64,000 nt of DNA from Chrysochromulina tobinii (taxonomy: Eukaryota > Haptophyta > Prymnesiales > Chrysochromulinaceae), in assembly GCA_001275005.1 (NCBI GenBank), contig JWZX01003391.1, forward strand, positions 1 through 64,000, written 5' to 3'. This document shows, in pieces, positions 30,193 through 39,575 of this stretch (position 1 is the first letter of the stretch; each line of letters begins with the position of its first letter). The position numbers and the translations under genes are program-made. A model generated the notes under the pieces. The model had not been told where the DNA came from. It searched no databases and saw nothing but the letters and a program-made list of their open reading frames with translations.

Positions 30193-33100
30193 TCAGTCTT
30201 CCTCATCGCTGCTGTCCACGGGCATCGGCATCACCAACTCTTCATCGTCTCGAAAGCCGCGCTCCTCGGCCTCCTCAGGCGTGAGCATCAAAAAGGGCGA
30301 ATTCGCAGCAACAAGCGGAGCGACCGGAGCGACCGGAGCGACCGGAGCGACCGTAGCGACCGGAGCGACCGGAGCGACCGGAGCGGGAAGCAGTGCGACC
30401 GACGCGGCCGGTGCGGCCGGCAGCGCGACCGGCGCGTTCGGCGTGGCCTGCTCCTCCTCATCAACCGCTTCGGCCTCTGCCCATGCAGAGGGCTCCTCTT
30501 GGACTTCGTCAATGAACGCGATCATCACGTAGCGCAAACCGCTGGTCACCGGCTTGGCCCCGTGCAGCAGCTGGCCGCAGCTACAGAGGCAGTCGCCCCG
30601 GCCCGTGTGGTACGTCGCGTCGAGTGGCGGTGCAAAGGTCGTACCGCCACCCTCAAAGTCAGATGGATCTGAGAGCAGGATGACGCAGTTGAGTAGGGTG
30701 CCGTCCCTGTGCATACCCAGCCCCGCCTGCCGGGGGCGAGCCGGCCTACCGGCCATCGCGCCTGCGCCGTCAGGCCCGCGCGAGCTGGCCTCCGACGTCG
30801 CCTCCGAAGCATCGGGCGCCGTCTCGGGCGCCGCCACGGGCGCCGCCACGGGCGCCGCCTCGGGCGCCGCCTCGGGCGCCTCATACTTGACTATGAAGGC
30901 CTCCTTGACGCGCAGCGGGCCGGTGGCGTACTCGGACTGCATGCGCGGCAGCACGATCCCGTCGAGCAGCTGCTTGATGCCTTGGTACGTGCGCGGGGAG
31001 AGGTCGTACACAGGAAGGTCGACGGTGGGGTAGTGCCGGTGGCGCGTCGACTGCCAGCCGCGCCGTAAAGCTTCCTTTTCCGAGGCGGCGATGAGGCCGA
31101 CACACGCCGCCTCGCTCAGCACCATGGCGAGTGTGAACGGGACGTGCAGGGGCGGCCGGCTCTCGATGGCGAGGCGCTGTCTCGAGCGGGTGCGTATGGA
31201 GATGGACTCGACCAGCTCGAAGCCGCGTAGCTCCTGCTCAGACGGCATAGGCGCCTCAGCTACCTTGGCTACCGGTACGGCATGGGCTGCCGCGTCTGCC
31301 ATGCCGTAACGGGCGCCGTGCCGGGCGATCGTGGTGGCAAGGCTCGTGTGCCCACGCCGATAAGCCAGCAGAGCCGGCGTCGCACCTTGCCAGTCTTCTC
31401 GGAGCGGATCAGCACCGGCCGCGAGCAGAGCCCGAACAGTCGGCCAATGTCCCGATGCTGCCGCGAGGTGAAGCGGGGTGCGCCCTCCCGGTTCGCCCAA
31501 GGAGGCGACGTCGCGCGTCGTCGCGTGCACATCGGCACCCGCTTCGAGCAGCGGCGCTATGAGCTCCGACTGCCCGAGGTTGGCCGCGAAATGCAGCGCG
31601 GTGAACCCATCGACGTCGTCCGCGTTCACCTCGAGGTGCTCGCGCCCGGTCCGGCGCGATCCAGTGCCGACCCTGTCCCGGGCAGCGGCGGCGGCAGCAG
31701 CAGTGGTGGCGGCGGCGGCGGCGGCGCTCGCGGCGGCGCGCGAGTGGCCGCAGAGGAAGCAGAGGGCGCACGCGCGCATGCCCGCGCTCGTCAGGTAGAG
31801 GAGGGCAGGCTCCCCACGGATCCGAGGCGGCGGCACGCCTCCGAGATTCCCTCCGAGATTCCCTCCGAGATTCCCTCCGAGATTCCCTCCGAGATTCCCT
31901 CCGAGATTCCCGCCGCCACCGCCCCCAGCCGGGCGGTCCTCATCGCACCCGCGCTCATCTCGACGCTCATCTCGACGCTCATCGCTCTCATCGCTATCGT
32001 CATCTTCGCGTGGCAAACGCTCCCTAAGTCGCGGTACCCACCGCCTCAGCTCGCGCGCCGCGCGCCAGTCACCACCATTCGACGAGAGCTCCCTCAGCGC
32101 CATCTCGAGCACTTCCTCCGCCGCAGCGTCGTACGAGTCCGGGTTCGTCACTCCCGAGTCCGGGTTCGTCACTCCCGAGTCCGGGTTCGTCACTGCTGAG
32201 TCGGCGGCAGCCGAAAATCTCGGGTCGCCACCCACCACAGGCAACGAAAGCCCAACGGCTCGGAGGCGCACGAGAGAAGGCGGGCACGGTCCCGCCTGCC
32301 GCCAGGGCAGCCGACGCACTCGAATGTCCGGATGCATGAACGGAAAGCCCACGAGGGCACCGATCCGGCGCCAATCTGGCGTGAGCTCCCGCAACCGCCG
32401 CAGAGGGGTGTAGCCCACTCGCAACTCCCTTGAGGTATCCGCAGCGGCACCGGCTGACCTTTTGGCGCCACCGTCGATCGACGAGACCGCCACGCTGCCT
32501 GCCTCGCCCCTCAAGTCACTCAACAGGGCAGCACACGCCGGTGAGCGCTCGACGGCTTCCACCGGCTCGGCCACCTCGAGCTGCACCAGCGGCTCCGGCA
32601 GATCAGAGAGCAGACCCAAGAGAGCCTCCGGCAGACGCTCGCAGCCCGAGGGTCGGTGGCTCAACCACAGGTTGACCAGCAGCGTCGAGCGCACGTACGG
32701 CGCTGTGTCGGGCGCGCCGAGCTCGTGCAGCGCGCCGTGGAGTAGCCGACCGTCGAACGCGAGGTGCTTGCCCGGCAGCGGCTGCGAGATAAACGCGCAC
32801 TGGTCCGTGCCAGCACGCACGGCGCGCCCATGTGCGTCCGCGGCGGCGGGCAGCACGACCGTCGGCGCGCCGTGCGAGCCAAGGTACGTAACGGTCGCGA
32901 GCCACGGCGGGATGTGCTCACCCGAGCTCGCCTTATGGGTTTCGTCAGAGTCCCAATGCAGCGCAATCGTCGGAGAGCCGCCCGAGGAGCGCACCTGGAC
33001 CCAGAACTCCGCTCCGAGGCACGGCGGCGAAGCGCTCGGAAGGCGGGCAGCGTGGAAGCGTAGGATGCCGAGGGCGACGCGCTCCAAGGAGCAACGTGGC

Positions 33101-33444
33101 ACCGCGTCCTTGTCGATCCAAAAGGTCTGCGCGACAACATGCGCCGCGTCCTCCTCGAGTGCGCGCCATGCGGACTGGAGTGGGATGGCTCCGTGCCAGA
33201 CGGCCACGCACGCGCCGCTCCGCGCTGCGTTGCGCAAAAATGAGCCGTGAGGCGATGGCGACGTTGTGCGCAGCTGCCCAATACCATCCTCGTCGTCCTC
33301 CTCCTCGGAGAGCTCTGCAATGTCGAGTGGACCAATAGCATCTGGATGCTGAGGAGCAACGTCTCTGTCAGCCAAGGCATTGGCGCTCGCGCCTCTCAGG
33401 CTGCACTTCACTAGCGATTCGGCTAAGGCTGCGCCATCAGCCAT
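30193..33444 (-). CDS. Ankyrin-repeat protein with two 2-oxoglutarate/Fe(II) oxygenase-like domains
   Basis: A 1,083-residue single-exon frame from ATG 33444. Residues ~65-260 look like a double-stranded beta-helix oxygenase domain with an HxD-type motif (IALHWDSDETH), a distal histidine (GRLLHGALHELG) and a following arginine (YVRSTLLVNLW). Residues ~590-720 hold ankyrin repeats (DGFTALHFAANLGQSELIAP, GRTPLHLAAASGHWPTVRAL). Residues ~760-1010 form a prolyl-4-hydroxylase-like domain with HxD (LGMHRDGTLLN), distal histidine (CGQLLHGAKPV) and an arginine in GLRYVMIAF. About 45 low-complexity residues (PVAAPVAAPE-type) separate the strand FIVKYEAPE from the HxD motif. Linkers contain (GGNL)6 and a TNPDSGV triplication. 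Some low-complexity stretches could be unspliced in-frame introns. Confidence 0.72.
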   Translation of the reverse strand: MADGAALAESLVKCSLRGASANALADRDVAPQHPDAIGPLDIAELSEEEDDEDGIGQLRTTSPSPHGSFLRNAARSGACVAVWHGAIPLQSAWRALEEDAAHVVAQTFWIDKDAVPRCSLERVALGILRFHAARLPSASPPCLGAEFWVQVRSSGGSPTIALHWDSDETHKASSGEHIPPWLATVTYLGSHGAPTVVLPAAADAHGRAVRAGTDQCAFISQPLPGKHLAFDGRLLHGALHELGAPDTAPYVRSTLLVNLWLSHRPSGCERLPEALLGLLSDLPEPLVQLEVAEPVEAVERSPACAALLSDLRGEAGSVAVSSIDGGAKRSAGAAADTSRELRVGYTPLRRLRELTPDWRRIGALVGFPFMHPDIRVRRLPWRQAGPCPPSLVRLRAVGLSLPVVGGDPRFSAAADSAVTNPDSGVTNPDSGVTNPDSYDAAAEEVLEMALRELSSNGGDWRAARELRRWVPRLRERLPREDDDSDESDERRDERRDERGCDEDRPAGGGGGGNLGGNLGGNLGGNLGGNLGGNLGGVPPPRIRGEPALLYLTSAGMRACALCFLCGHSRAAASAAAAAATTAAAAAAARDRVGTGSRRTGREHLEVNADDVDGFTALHFAANLGQSELIAPLLEAGADVHATTRDVASLGEPGGRTPLHLAAASGHWPTVRALLAAGADPLREDWQGATPALLAYRRGHTSLATTIARHGARYGMADAAAHAVPVAKVAEAPMPSEQELRGFELVESISIRTRSRQRLAIESRPPLHVPFTLAMVLSEAACVGLIAASEKEALRRGWQSTRHRHYPTVDLPVYDLSPRTYQGIKQLLDGIVLPRMQSEYATGPLRVKEAFIVKYEAPEAAPEAAPVAAPVAAPETAPDASEATSEASSRGPDGAGAMAGRPARPRQAGLGMHRDGTLLNCVILLSDPSDFEGGGTTFAPPLDATYHTGRGDCLCSCGQLLHGAKPVTSGLRYVMIAFIDEVQEEPSAWAEAEAVDEEEQATPNAPVALPAAPAASVALLPAPVAPVAPVATVAPVAPVAPVAPLVAANSPFLMLTPEEAEERGFRDDEELVMPMPVDSSDEED
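31837..31912 (-). repeat. Six tandem 12-bp units encoding GGNL
   Basis: CCTCCGAGATTC is repeated head to tail without divergence on the plus strand. It lies in a linker of the double-oxygenase protein. Confidence 0.9.
32135..32197 (-). repeat. Three tandem 21-bp units encoding TNPDSGV
   Basis: GAGTCCGGGTTCGTCACTCC-like units repeat three times with one change in the last copy. Confidence 0.9.
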
Positions 33445-33846
33445 CGAGCTTCTCACGAGGCGACGCCACGCACGCACTCACCCGAGCGGCGGCCTTCTTC
33501 TCTCGTCGCGGTCGTCCTCTCGCGGGTCGCGTCGCTCATCACAAGACTGTCCAAGTTTGGGCTTACTTGTTAACAGTGAAAGTTGGTTCTTCACGTTCAC
33601 GTTAAATTTCCATCTCGGTGGTTCTTGCAAAGCTCGGTTCTCGTTGTGAATAGAAGATCCCCGATTATTCCCCCCTCCGCCCCCTCCTCCATTGCCGCCA
33701 CGACGTCCTCGGTCCTTGCCCCCCGGCCCCGCCTCGTCGGTCGTCGCCCACCTCGACGCCTCCGTCTCTGCCAACCTCCACCGTCTCGGGTCAGGTGCAA
33801 GTCAGGTGGAATACCCCAACCTTTGTCGTATATATTTAGAACGCAA
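33445..33846. other. Promoter region of the double-oxygenase gene
   Basis: It contains TTCACGTTCACGTTAA (33590-33605), whose complement TTAACGTGAACGTGAA belongs to the recurrent upstream motif. No gene was seen; short open frames are Pro/Arg-rich and unconvincing. Confidence 0.5.
33590..33605 (-). promoter_or_regulatory. Upstream GTGAACGTGAA-type motif
   Basis: On the minus strand this reads TTAACGTGAACGTGAA, about 146 bp upstream of ATG 33444. It shares AACGTGAA with the sites at 49284 and 59701. Confidence 0.4.
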
Positions 33847-34584
33847 CTACTGTGGGAGACTGAGCGTATCTAGCCGCCATAGCGACAGTTTTTTCGTTCT
33901 GCGAATCCTCCGACCGCTGTCCGTGTAATCGTGCTCAGTGATGTCCCATTCTGATTTCGGGAGGTTGTACGGCGCAGTGTGAAGGTTCAATCCGCGCACC
34001 CCCCCTTCATTGAGCTCCTTGCCAAACGGCTTCGACGTTGGGATGTCCGAGTTTGTATGAACAAGGTGCGGTGTATGCGTTGCCAAGAGCCAGCGGCTGC
34101 CAGTGCGCTTCAGATTTCGGAGCGCTGCCAGGACCTTGTCAGAAGACAAGTGGAAGAAGACGTCACGCGCCATGACAAGGTCGTGAGCACCGACGAGCTC
34201 GGGATAGCCTGGGTCGGTCATGTCGGCATGGATGAATCTCCACTGAGGGTGCCCGGGTCGAAGCGTCTTCTCGTGCCTCTCGATGAGGGAGCCGACAATG
34301 TCAGTCCCAGTGTAGTTGAGAGGTGGCGATGCCGGGCGCTTCGCCAAACCGTTCACTTCGCGCAGCTCATCGATCACCTCGAGTGTGGCGGGCATCCACT
34401 CCATCGCGCCGCATGCAGCGTCCAAGAAAGAGTCAATGCCGTGACTCATGACAAAGACTGCCAGCGCAGTGGAGAGGCGGCGAGTCGACATCTGCGAGGA
34501 TCCCGGCCCGGAACCACCGCCAGATTTGCCCCAAACTTTGTCGGCATACACGCGGTCAAATCCTGAGCTTGGGCGCATGCGCAT
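33847..34584 (-). CDS. Class I SAM-dependent methyltransferase
   Basis: A 245-residue protein from ATG 34584 (a more distal GTG is not used). The N-terminal FDRVYADKVWGKSGGGSGPG, then the SAM-binding motif SFLDAACGAMEWM, an acidic post-motif residue (TGTDIVGSLIERH), IHADMTDP (motif II) and the MARDVFFHLSSDKVLAALRN segment match a family of small methyltransferases of unassigned substrate found in bacteria and protists. No targeting signal is seen. It is divergent from the membrane-anchored gene starting at 34785, with 200 bp between the starts. Confidence 0.8.
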   Translation of the reverse strand: MRMRPSSGFDRVYADKVWGKSGGGSGPGSSQMSTRRLSTALAVFVMSHGIDSFLDAACGAMEWMPATLEVIDELREVNGLAKRPASPPLNYTGTDIVGSLIERHEKTLRPGHPQWRFIHADMTDPGYPELVGAHDLVMARDVFFHLSSDKVLAALRNLKRTGSRWLLATHTPHLVHTNSDIPTSKPFGKELNEGGVRGLNLHTAPYNLPKSEWDITEHDYTDSGRRIRRTKKLSLWRLDTLSLPQ

Positions 34585-34784
34585 GGTGGCTTCAGGAGCC
34601 CCTCGCACCACAATGCACTCCGACGGCGTCGCGGTCGCTCGAAAGAGGTTGCGACCGCGAGTGCCTCATGAACTTTCATACGCACGCGGCATCTTACACA
34701 GCTTCGTGGTCAACTTCAAAACAGTTTCAAAACATACGGAGGCGCGGTCAGGCACGAGTGGAGTTTTTTGCTCTCGAGCGTCGC

Positions 34785-35567
34785 ATGCAGCGTCCTGTGG
34801 GGCACAATCTCGAGGCCGCGGTAGAGGAGGAGGAGGAGGAGGAGGTGGAGGAGGGATGGATGCCCAGGGAACGTACCGCGCCATCGCGGCTGCGGTTCTA
34901 CTGCATCGCTGGCGCGCTCACAGGTGCCGCATCCCTCGCTCTCTTCCTCATCGTGCTGCGCGCATCTCTCGGCTCGAGCGGCAATGTGCCGGCACCACCG
35001 GCCGCAGCAGCGAACTCCTCGGCACCGCGAGGGCCACCCTTGCCGCACGACGCACCATCGCTGTGGCCGGCATCGCCACATTGGGCCCCTGCTCCGCCGC
35101 CACCGCTGCCCCTTGTCACTCGGTGCACGGACAGCCTCGTCGAGTACCACGCGTGGCTGACCGCGTGGTTCACGGGCGTGGCTCCACGCACAGCGATTGA
35201 AACGGTGGACGCGGGCATGAGCCTCGCACCCTCGGTCGTCCTCGTCGTTCCGACGGGCGAGGCGTACGGCCACGCAGAGATGCTGGAGATGCTGATGGCG
35301 CACTACGCGGAGGAGCTGCCGGGCAGCACGCACCGGCCCGACCTTGGCTCCATTGTGGTGCATCGAGCGGATGCGGATGAGGTGGAGCTCACCTTCAACG
35401 AGCTGCAGACCCAACCCCTGCCCGGCGACACGTGGCAGCGCTGCGTGCTCACGACGACTGCAATCTGCGTGGCCCAGCCGTCTGCGGGGTCGGGCGTCGC
35501 GTGGCGCAGCTTTGTGGAGCGAGCGGAGCTGCCGTGCAGCACAGGTCACGGCCGGGAAGGAGCGTAG
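34785..35567 (+). CDS. Single-pass membrane protein with an NTF2/SnoaL-like C-terminal region
   Basis: From ATG 34785 the protein has 260 residues. An acidic N terminus (AAVEEEEEEEVEEG) is followed by one membrane span (about residues 37-60, YCIAGALTGAASLALFLIVL). A proline-rich stalk leads to a C-terminal domain of about 140 residues. That domain (SLVEYHAWLTAWFTGVAPRT, then SLAPSVVLVVPTGEAYGHAE and VVHRADADEVELTFNELQT) has the helix-helix-strand order of SnoaL/DUF4440 folds. The type II anchor suggests a lumenal or extracellular domain. The frame is open further upstream (34569); the start choice rests on the ATG preceding the acidic segment. Confidence 0.55.
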   Translation: MQRPVGHNLEAAVEEEEEEEVEEGWMPRERTAPSRLRFYCIAGALTGAASLALFLIVLRASLGSSGNVPAPPAAAANSSAPRGPPLPHDAPSLWPASPHWAPAPPPPLPLVTRCTDSLVEYHAWLTAWFTGVAPRTAIETVDAGMSLAPSVVLVVPTGEAYGHAEMLEMLMAHYAEELPGSTHRPDLGSIVVHRADADEVELTFNELQTQPLPGDTWQRCVLTTTAICVAQPSAGSGVAWRSFVERAELPCSTGHGREGA

Positions 35568-36106
35568 TTGCGGCAGTGAGCTAGGGCGCGGAAATCAATC
35601 GACACTTCGCTACGCCCAGACCAACAACATGGCTAGCCCAGTCGCTCCCCATCGCGCAGCATCTTCGGCCACTATCGCTCCAGCACCTCGTGCAGCACGT
35701 AGCACACGACCGCGCTGGGCCCTGGCCGCACTGGGCACTTGATCGCGCAGCGTGTTCCTCGCACATGAGCCGAGCGCCGCGGCGAGCGAGACGTGACTTG
35801 ACTTGACTTGTATGTGTGTGTCCGGCTTAGCCTTAGGTTTGCACAGGTCATGGCACAGGTGCGAAAGCCGGTAGTCCGGTCGACATCAACATAGAACCCA
35901 TAGCACAATTGCCCAAACAACAATTGAGACGCGTCTGAACTTTGAGTTCTCACTCGAGCGAACCTGTCTTCGGGGACCTCTACACCTGCATGCCCTCTCG
36001 GTAGATGCCACTTATGCTCGCGCGCGGCAAAAGTCCACAAGAAGATGCGCGTCGTGTACATGTATTCACAACACGAGGCAGCTTAACTGCGAAGACAAAT
36101 CCTTCG
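35568..36106. other. Intergenic region without a recognised gene
   Basis: Open frames on both strands show no domain features. It presumably includes the 5' region of the signal-peptide protein at 36107. Confidence 0.4.
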
Positions 36107-37126
36107 ATGCGAGCGAAGATCATGTGTCTTCTGCTCATTATCGTGCTGCTCTGTACATCGCGCGCAGCAAGCTCGCGTGTAGCTGTAGCCGTCACAAGGC
36201 GGCTGGCGGTGCCGCCTGTCCAGGCGCGTCAGGCCTGGCTTGACTACGCCTGGGCAGCTGGTGGTGGCCTGCCACTCGTTGCTTCACTGGTCAGTGCAGA
36301 TCGGCAGGAAAGGACGCTGTTGCCGCTGATGCTGCGCGAGTGTCTCGTCGAGGACGGTTACGTGCTCAAAGACGCGGGCGCGCTGGCCGTCGACGTGCCT
36401 GCGCGCTCTCACCGTGCGAAGCTCCTGTTCGAGCCGGCCGTCGATGCTTTGGGCAGCACCGATCTAACGTGGCACGTCGAGTTTGAGACCACGAGTCGGA
36501 GCGCGCTCTGGGCGGCCGTGACGGAGACAACCGTCGGCGAAGTGTGTGCAAATCTGGAGGCCTACACGGCGACTCCTTCCTTCTTCGTTCTCGAGGCGCA
36601 GCTGGCCGCATCACCGTCGGCGTGCTTGGCATGTTGGCTCGAGTGTTTCCGCGACGGCGACCTCGGCTTGCCGCTGCCTATGCTGCCACCGATAGTCCTC
36701 AACGAGGGGGCCGACAGCGGCTCCGGGTACGAGCGGCTCATCTTGCCACCCGGGCTAAGGGAGCGCCTGCTCGAGGTCGACGACGGTGGGGGCGCTGCGA
36801 CTACAACGAGCCTGAGCTATTCTGTTATGAATCCGTCCTGGCTGACATGCTACCCGGCGCACTCGCACCGAGGCGACGTGAACTTTCGGTCGGTCGACGC
36901 GGAACACAAGGCGAGCGCGTTGCGCTGGGTCATCGCCGTGCGGCCCATGCGAGGCGGGGCGGCGCTCGTTCGCGCGCTCACAGAGCTGATCGTGCCGGCA
37001 TTCACGACCAACCTGGCGGCTCGTGTCGCCGAGGGCAGTGGCGCGGACGATGTGGCGAGCGTCACCTTTGGGTGGTCGAAGAGTGGACCCGGTGTGTCGA
37101 ATTGTGCGCTTGAAGTACAGTTGTAA
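36107..37126 (+). CDS. Secreted or endomembrane protein of unknown function (possible START/SRPBCC fold)
   Basis: From ATG 36107 the 339-residue protein begins MRAKIMCLLLIIVLLCTSRA, a clear signal peptide. The next segment VAVTRRLAVPPVQARQAWLD and the strand-rich region to about residue 160 resemble the start of SRPBCC-like lipid-binding folds, in which a beta strand leads directly to a VWxxLxD-type helix. This is only suggestive. No membrane span follows. The next gene starts 73 bp after the stop. Confidence 0.55.
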   Translation: MRAKIMCLLLIIVLLCTSRAASSRVAVAVTRRLAVPPVQARQAWLDYAWAAGGGLPLVASLVSADRQERTLLPLMLRECLVEDGYVLKDAGALAVDVPARSHRAKLLFEPAVDALGSTDLTWHVEFETTSRSALWAAVTETTVGEVCANLEAYTATPSFFVLEAQLAASPSACLACWLECFRDGDLGLPLPMLPPIVLNEGADSGSGYERLILPPGLRERLLEVDDGGGAATTTSLSYSVMNPSWLTCYPAHSHRGDVNFRSVDAEHKASALRWVIAVRPMRGGAALVRALTELIVPAFTTNLAARVAEGSGADDVASVTFGWSKSGPGVSNCALEVQL

Positions 37127-37198
37127 CTGTGAACAGAGAATCGACGAATCTTAGAGATGACATCTCCGAGAGCCTTTTTCTCGGAACACAAATCGAAA

Positions 37199-37842
37199 AT
37201 GCTGAGCGTCGTTGTTGCTGCTGCAATCTCATTCGCGCCCAACGCGGCTCCCGTTCAGATCGTCGGCATTCGCGCGAACGCCCCCGTGATGTCGGCGCAG
37301 CCGATGAACCGCCGATCGGCGGTTCTCTCGGCCGCGGCTGCGGCCGCTGCCCTGCCGCTGATGGCCCGTGCGGAGATTTACCAGGGCGGCACATCCCTCG
37401 GGATGAAATCGGACAAGGACTATCTTGCGGGCTCGGTGCGGCTCCGCAGCATCGAACTCGTGGCGGTTGGCGGTGTCTCATGGCCACTTGCACTCCCGCA
37501 TCGAGGCTGTTAATCATCATGCCTTCGACTCACATCTCGCAGGATGACGCCCTGGCCGCCATTGCGGCGCGCGCCAACAAGGCCAACGAGGAGGAGAAGC
37601 GGAGGAAGGCCGAAGAGTACGCCCGTGCTGTCGAACGCGGTGATAGCGAGAAGGCGAACGCGCTGGCGCCCGTGCTGGTCGGACTTGTTGGTGGGGGTTC
37701 GATCGTGTTTTCGCTTCCCTTCTTCTATAAGAACTTGATGCGCCTCGGGCTGCGATGGGCGTCCGTGGTCAACAAGGACATCAAGCAGGAGGACTTCGAC
37801 AAGAACTACAACCCCAAGGCCAAGGGCGGGAAACGCCGCTAA
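37199..37842 (+). CDS. Plastid-targeted thylakoid membrane protein, two exons
   Basis: Exons 37199-37435 and 37543-37842 (107-bp intron, donor GTGCGG, acceptor TCTCGCAG) encode 178 residues. The N terminus is tripartite: a signal peptide (MLSVVVAAAISFAP, with the FAP motif at the predicted cleavage site), a transit-like stretch, and a thylakoid-transfer-type segment with paired arginines (NRRSAVLSAAAAAAALPLMARA). The mature part has a charged helix (RANKANEEEKRRKAEEYARA), then one membrane span (ALAPVLVGLVGGGSIVFSLP), and a basic tail. I do not recognise it as a named photosystem subunit. It is the strongest evidence for a complex red plastid here. Confidence 0.7.
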
Positions 37843-38792
37843 AATTTTGCGGACGGCGTCTGGAGTGCCATTGCGCGCGAGTGGGTGTGGGACCTTCCTG
37901 TATCCTGACCGGTGTGTTGGCTGAGAGCAGGGCGCAGGCGCGAGGCGGCGGCCGGCGCGCGCATGCCCATGCCGCGCCGCTTCGTAGTGGTTAGCGCAGT
38001 GGGGCTCGCCGAATGCGTGGGAATAGGCGGACCCCTATATAACCATGTTTTGGCTTTGTATCTAAGAATTGTCTATAAATACTCACGTCACGTCATCCTT
38101 GGGATTCCGGCTATGTCAGTGGGTGTAGGGGAGCGGGGCCGGGGGCGGAATCGTCTTTATTTATATACTCCTATTAGCGTATCGTCTGTCACCGAGGGCG
38201 GGCGCTTTGGAACCACCGTGCGGACTCGTGCACAATTAGTGCACAAGGGCTGGAGCCTGGTGGACGATGAGTCGAAGGTAGATGATAGCGCTGTGAATCC
38301 CCACTGACAAACCACTGCCTGCGTTGCATGCTGCGTTGCCCCTCCGTTTACCACGTCCGCTACACGTCGGCTTGAAAATCGACTACCACCACACCCCACG
38401 CCGCATATTTACCGGTAATGGCAAAAAAATCATGTAAAAGAGTCGAAAGAGAGACACCCAACTGGATTCCAAGCTCCAAGAGGGCAAAGGGGGTAGGCCT
38501 GGCCCTCTACATTGTACTGTAGTCACTGCCATGGTAGTCGAGTGCGCAAAATGCGAGTGCGGTAGGGGCGGCGGGGTACGGCATGAAAAAGATAAATACC
38601 GCAACAAAATATGGAAGGCGATTTGTGGGCGTCCCCACCCTCGTTCCAGCCCCTTTTTCCCGTGATTAAAATGTGGGATGAAGAAGTTGCCAAAAGCCCG
38701 CGAGAAAACACGTCAGCGAGAAGCCGGACGTCCTCATCACACTCTTAGACCTGCAGTAGGTGTGCCGTCGCCGCGGCGACGGCAGCTGGCTG
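37843..38792. other. Long intergenic region upstream of the bZIP gene
   Basis: It contains a TATA-like GTCTATAAATACT (38071-38083) overlapping TCACGTCACGTCA (38083-38095), a double ACGTCA bZIP-type site in reverse orientation. A perfect palindrome GTCGCCGCGGCGAC occurs at 38767-38780, 13 bp before the bZIP ATG. CTGCAG at about 38752-38757 could be the acceptor of a 5'-UTR intron. No coding gene was recognised. Confidence 0.5.
38083..38095. promoter_or_regulatory. Double ACGTCA (CRE/bZIP-type) element beside a TATA-like box
   Basis: TCACGTCACGTCA contains two overlapping ACGTCA half-sites. It lies 12 bp after TATAAAT and about 700 bp upstream of a bZIP gene, so autoregulation is conceivable. 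Confidence 0.35.
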
Positions 38793-39575
38793 ATGGACGT
38801 ACTGGCCGCCACTGCCGGTGCGGAGAGCAGTAGCCTCGAAGCCGCTCATTCGCTGGCTGACGGCGCCAGCAGCAGCGCCTTTGGGCCAACGATGGGCGTG
38901 ACAGTCGCACAAACCGAACTTGGTGACTATGACCCCAACGACAATCCCAATGACACAATCGATGAGAAGCGGCTTAAGCGCATGCGGCGCAATCGCGAGT
39001 CGGCCGCGCAATCGCGGAACCGGAAGAAGCAGTACGTCGAGGAGCTCGAGTCGCAGGTGAAGACTTTGGAGGAGCAAGTTACGGCACTCCACCAGGAAAA
39101 CATCGACCTGCGACGAGAGCATGCGCGCCTGATCGGACAGCCCTTCCCGGAGCTCCGACCATCCGGCTTTGGTATGGCTGCACCCTCGTACGCGTCCGGC
39201 AGCGACACATCCACCGCCGCGGTCGCCGTCGAAGACGCTGCGTATTCGGATGCATGCGGCCCCATGGCCATGGCGACGGCCCCCATCGCCACTGCGACGC
39301 TCGCGCCGCCTGCTATGGCAGTGCGCAAGCCGTCGGTGGGGGCGACGGACGCCCTCCTTGGCCTCGAGCTGCTCTCGCGCTCTGCCTCATGCGCCGGTCT
39401 ACCTGATGGACCGATCGGGCCGAGCGAGGTTACGGCGGTGAGCGTCAGCCACGCAGCTGCGTATGCTGCCACCGCCGCCGCTGCCGCCGCCGCTGCCGCC
39501 GCCGCCGCGCAACAGGCGCACACGGCCGCGGAGGAGGTGTTGCAGCAACACCACGCAGGCCGGACTGAGCCGTGA
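38793..39575 (+). CDS. bZIP transcription factor
   Basis: A 260-residue protein. The basic region at about residues 58-80 (KRLKRMRRNRESAAQSRNRK) fits the bZIP signature N-x7-R (NRESAAQSR), and the leucine zipper follows directly (VEELESQVKTLEEQVTALHQ, then ENIDLRREHARL), with heptad leucine or related residues. The preceding acidic stretch DYDPNDNPNDTIDE and the Ala-rich C terminus (a run of ~18 Ala-type residues near 39470-39510) may be activation or linker regions. The ATG at 38793 is the first in frame; the ORF is open from a GTG at 38760. Confidence 0.88.
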   Translation: MDVLAATAGAESSSLEAAHSLADGASSSAFGPTMGVTVAQTELGDYDPNDNPNDTIDEKRLKRMRRNRESAAQSRNRKKQYVEELESQVKTLEEQVTALHQENIDLRREHARLIGQPFPELRPSGFGMAAPSYASGSDTSTAAVAVEDAAYSDACGPMAMATAPIATATLAPPAMAVRKPSVGATDALLGLELLSRSASCAGLPDGPIGPSEVTAVSVSHAAAYAATAAAAAAAAAAAAQQAHTAAEEVLQQHHAGRTEP

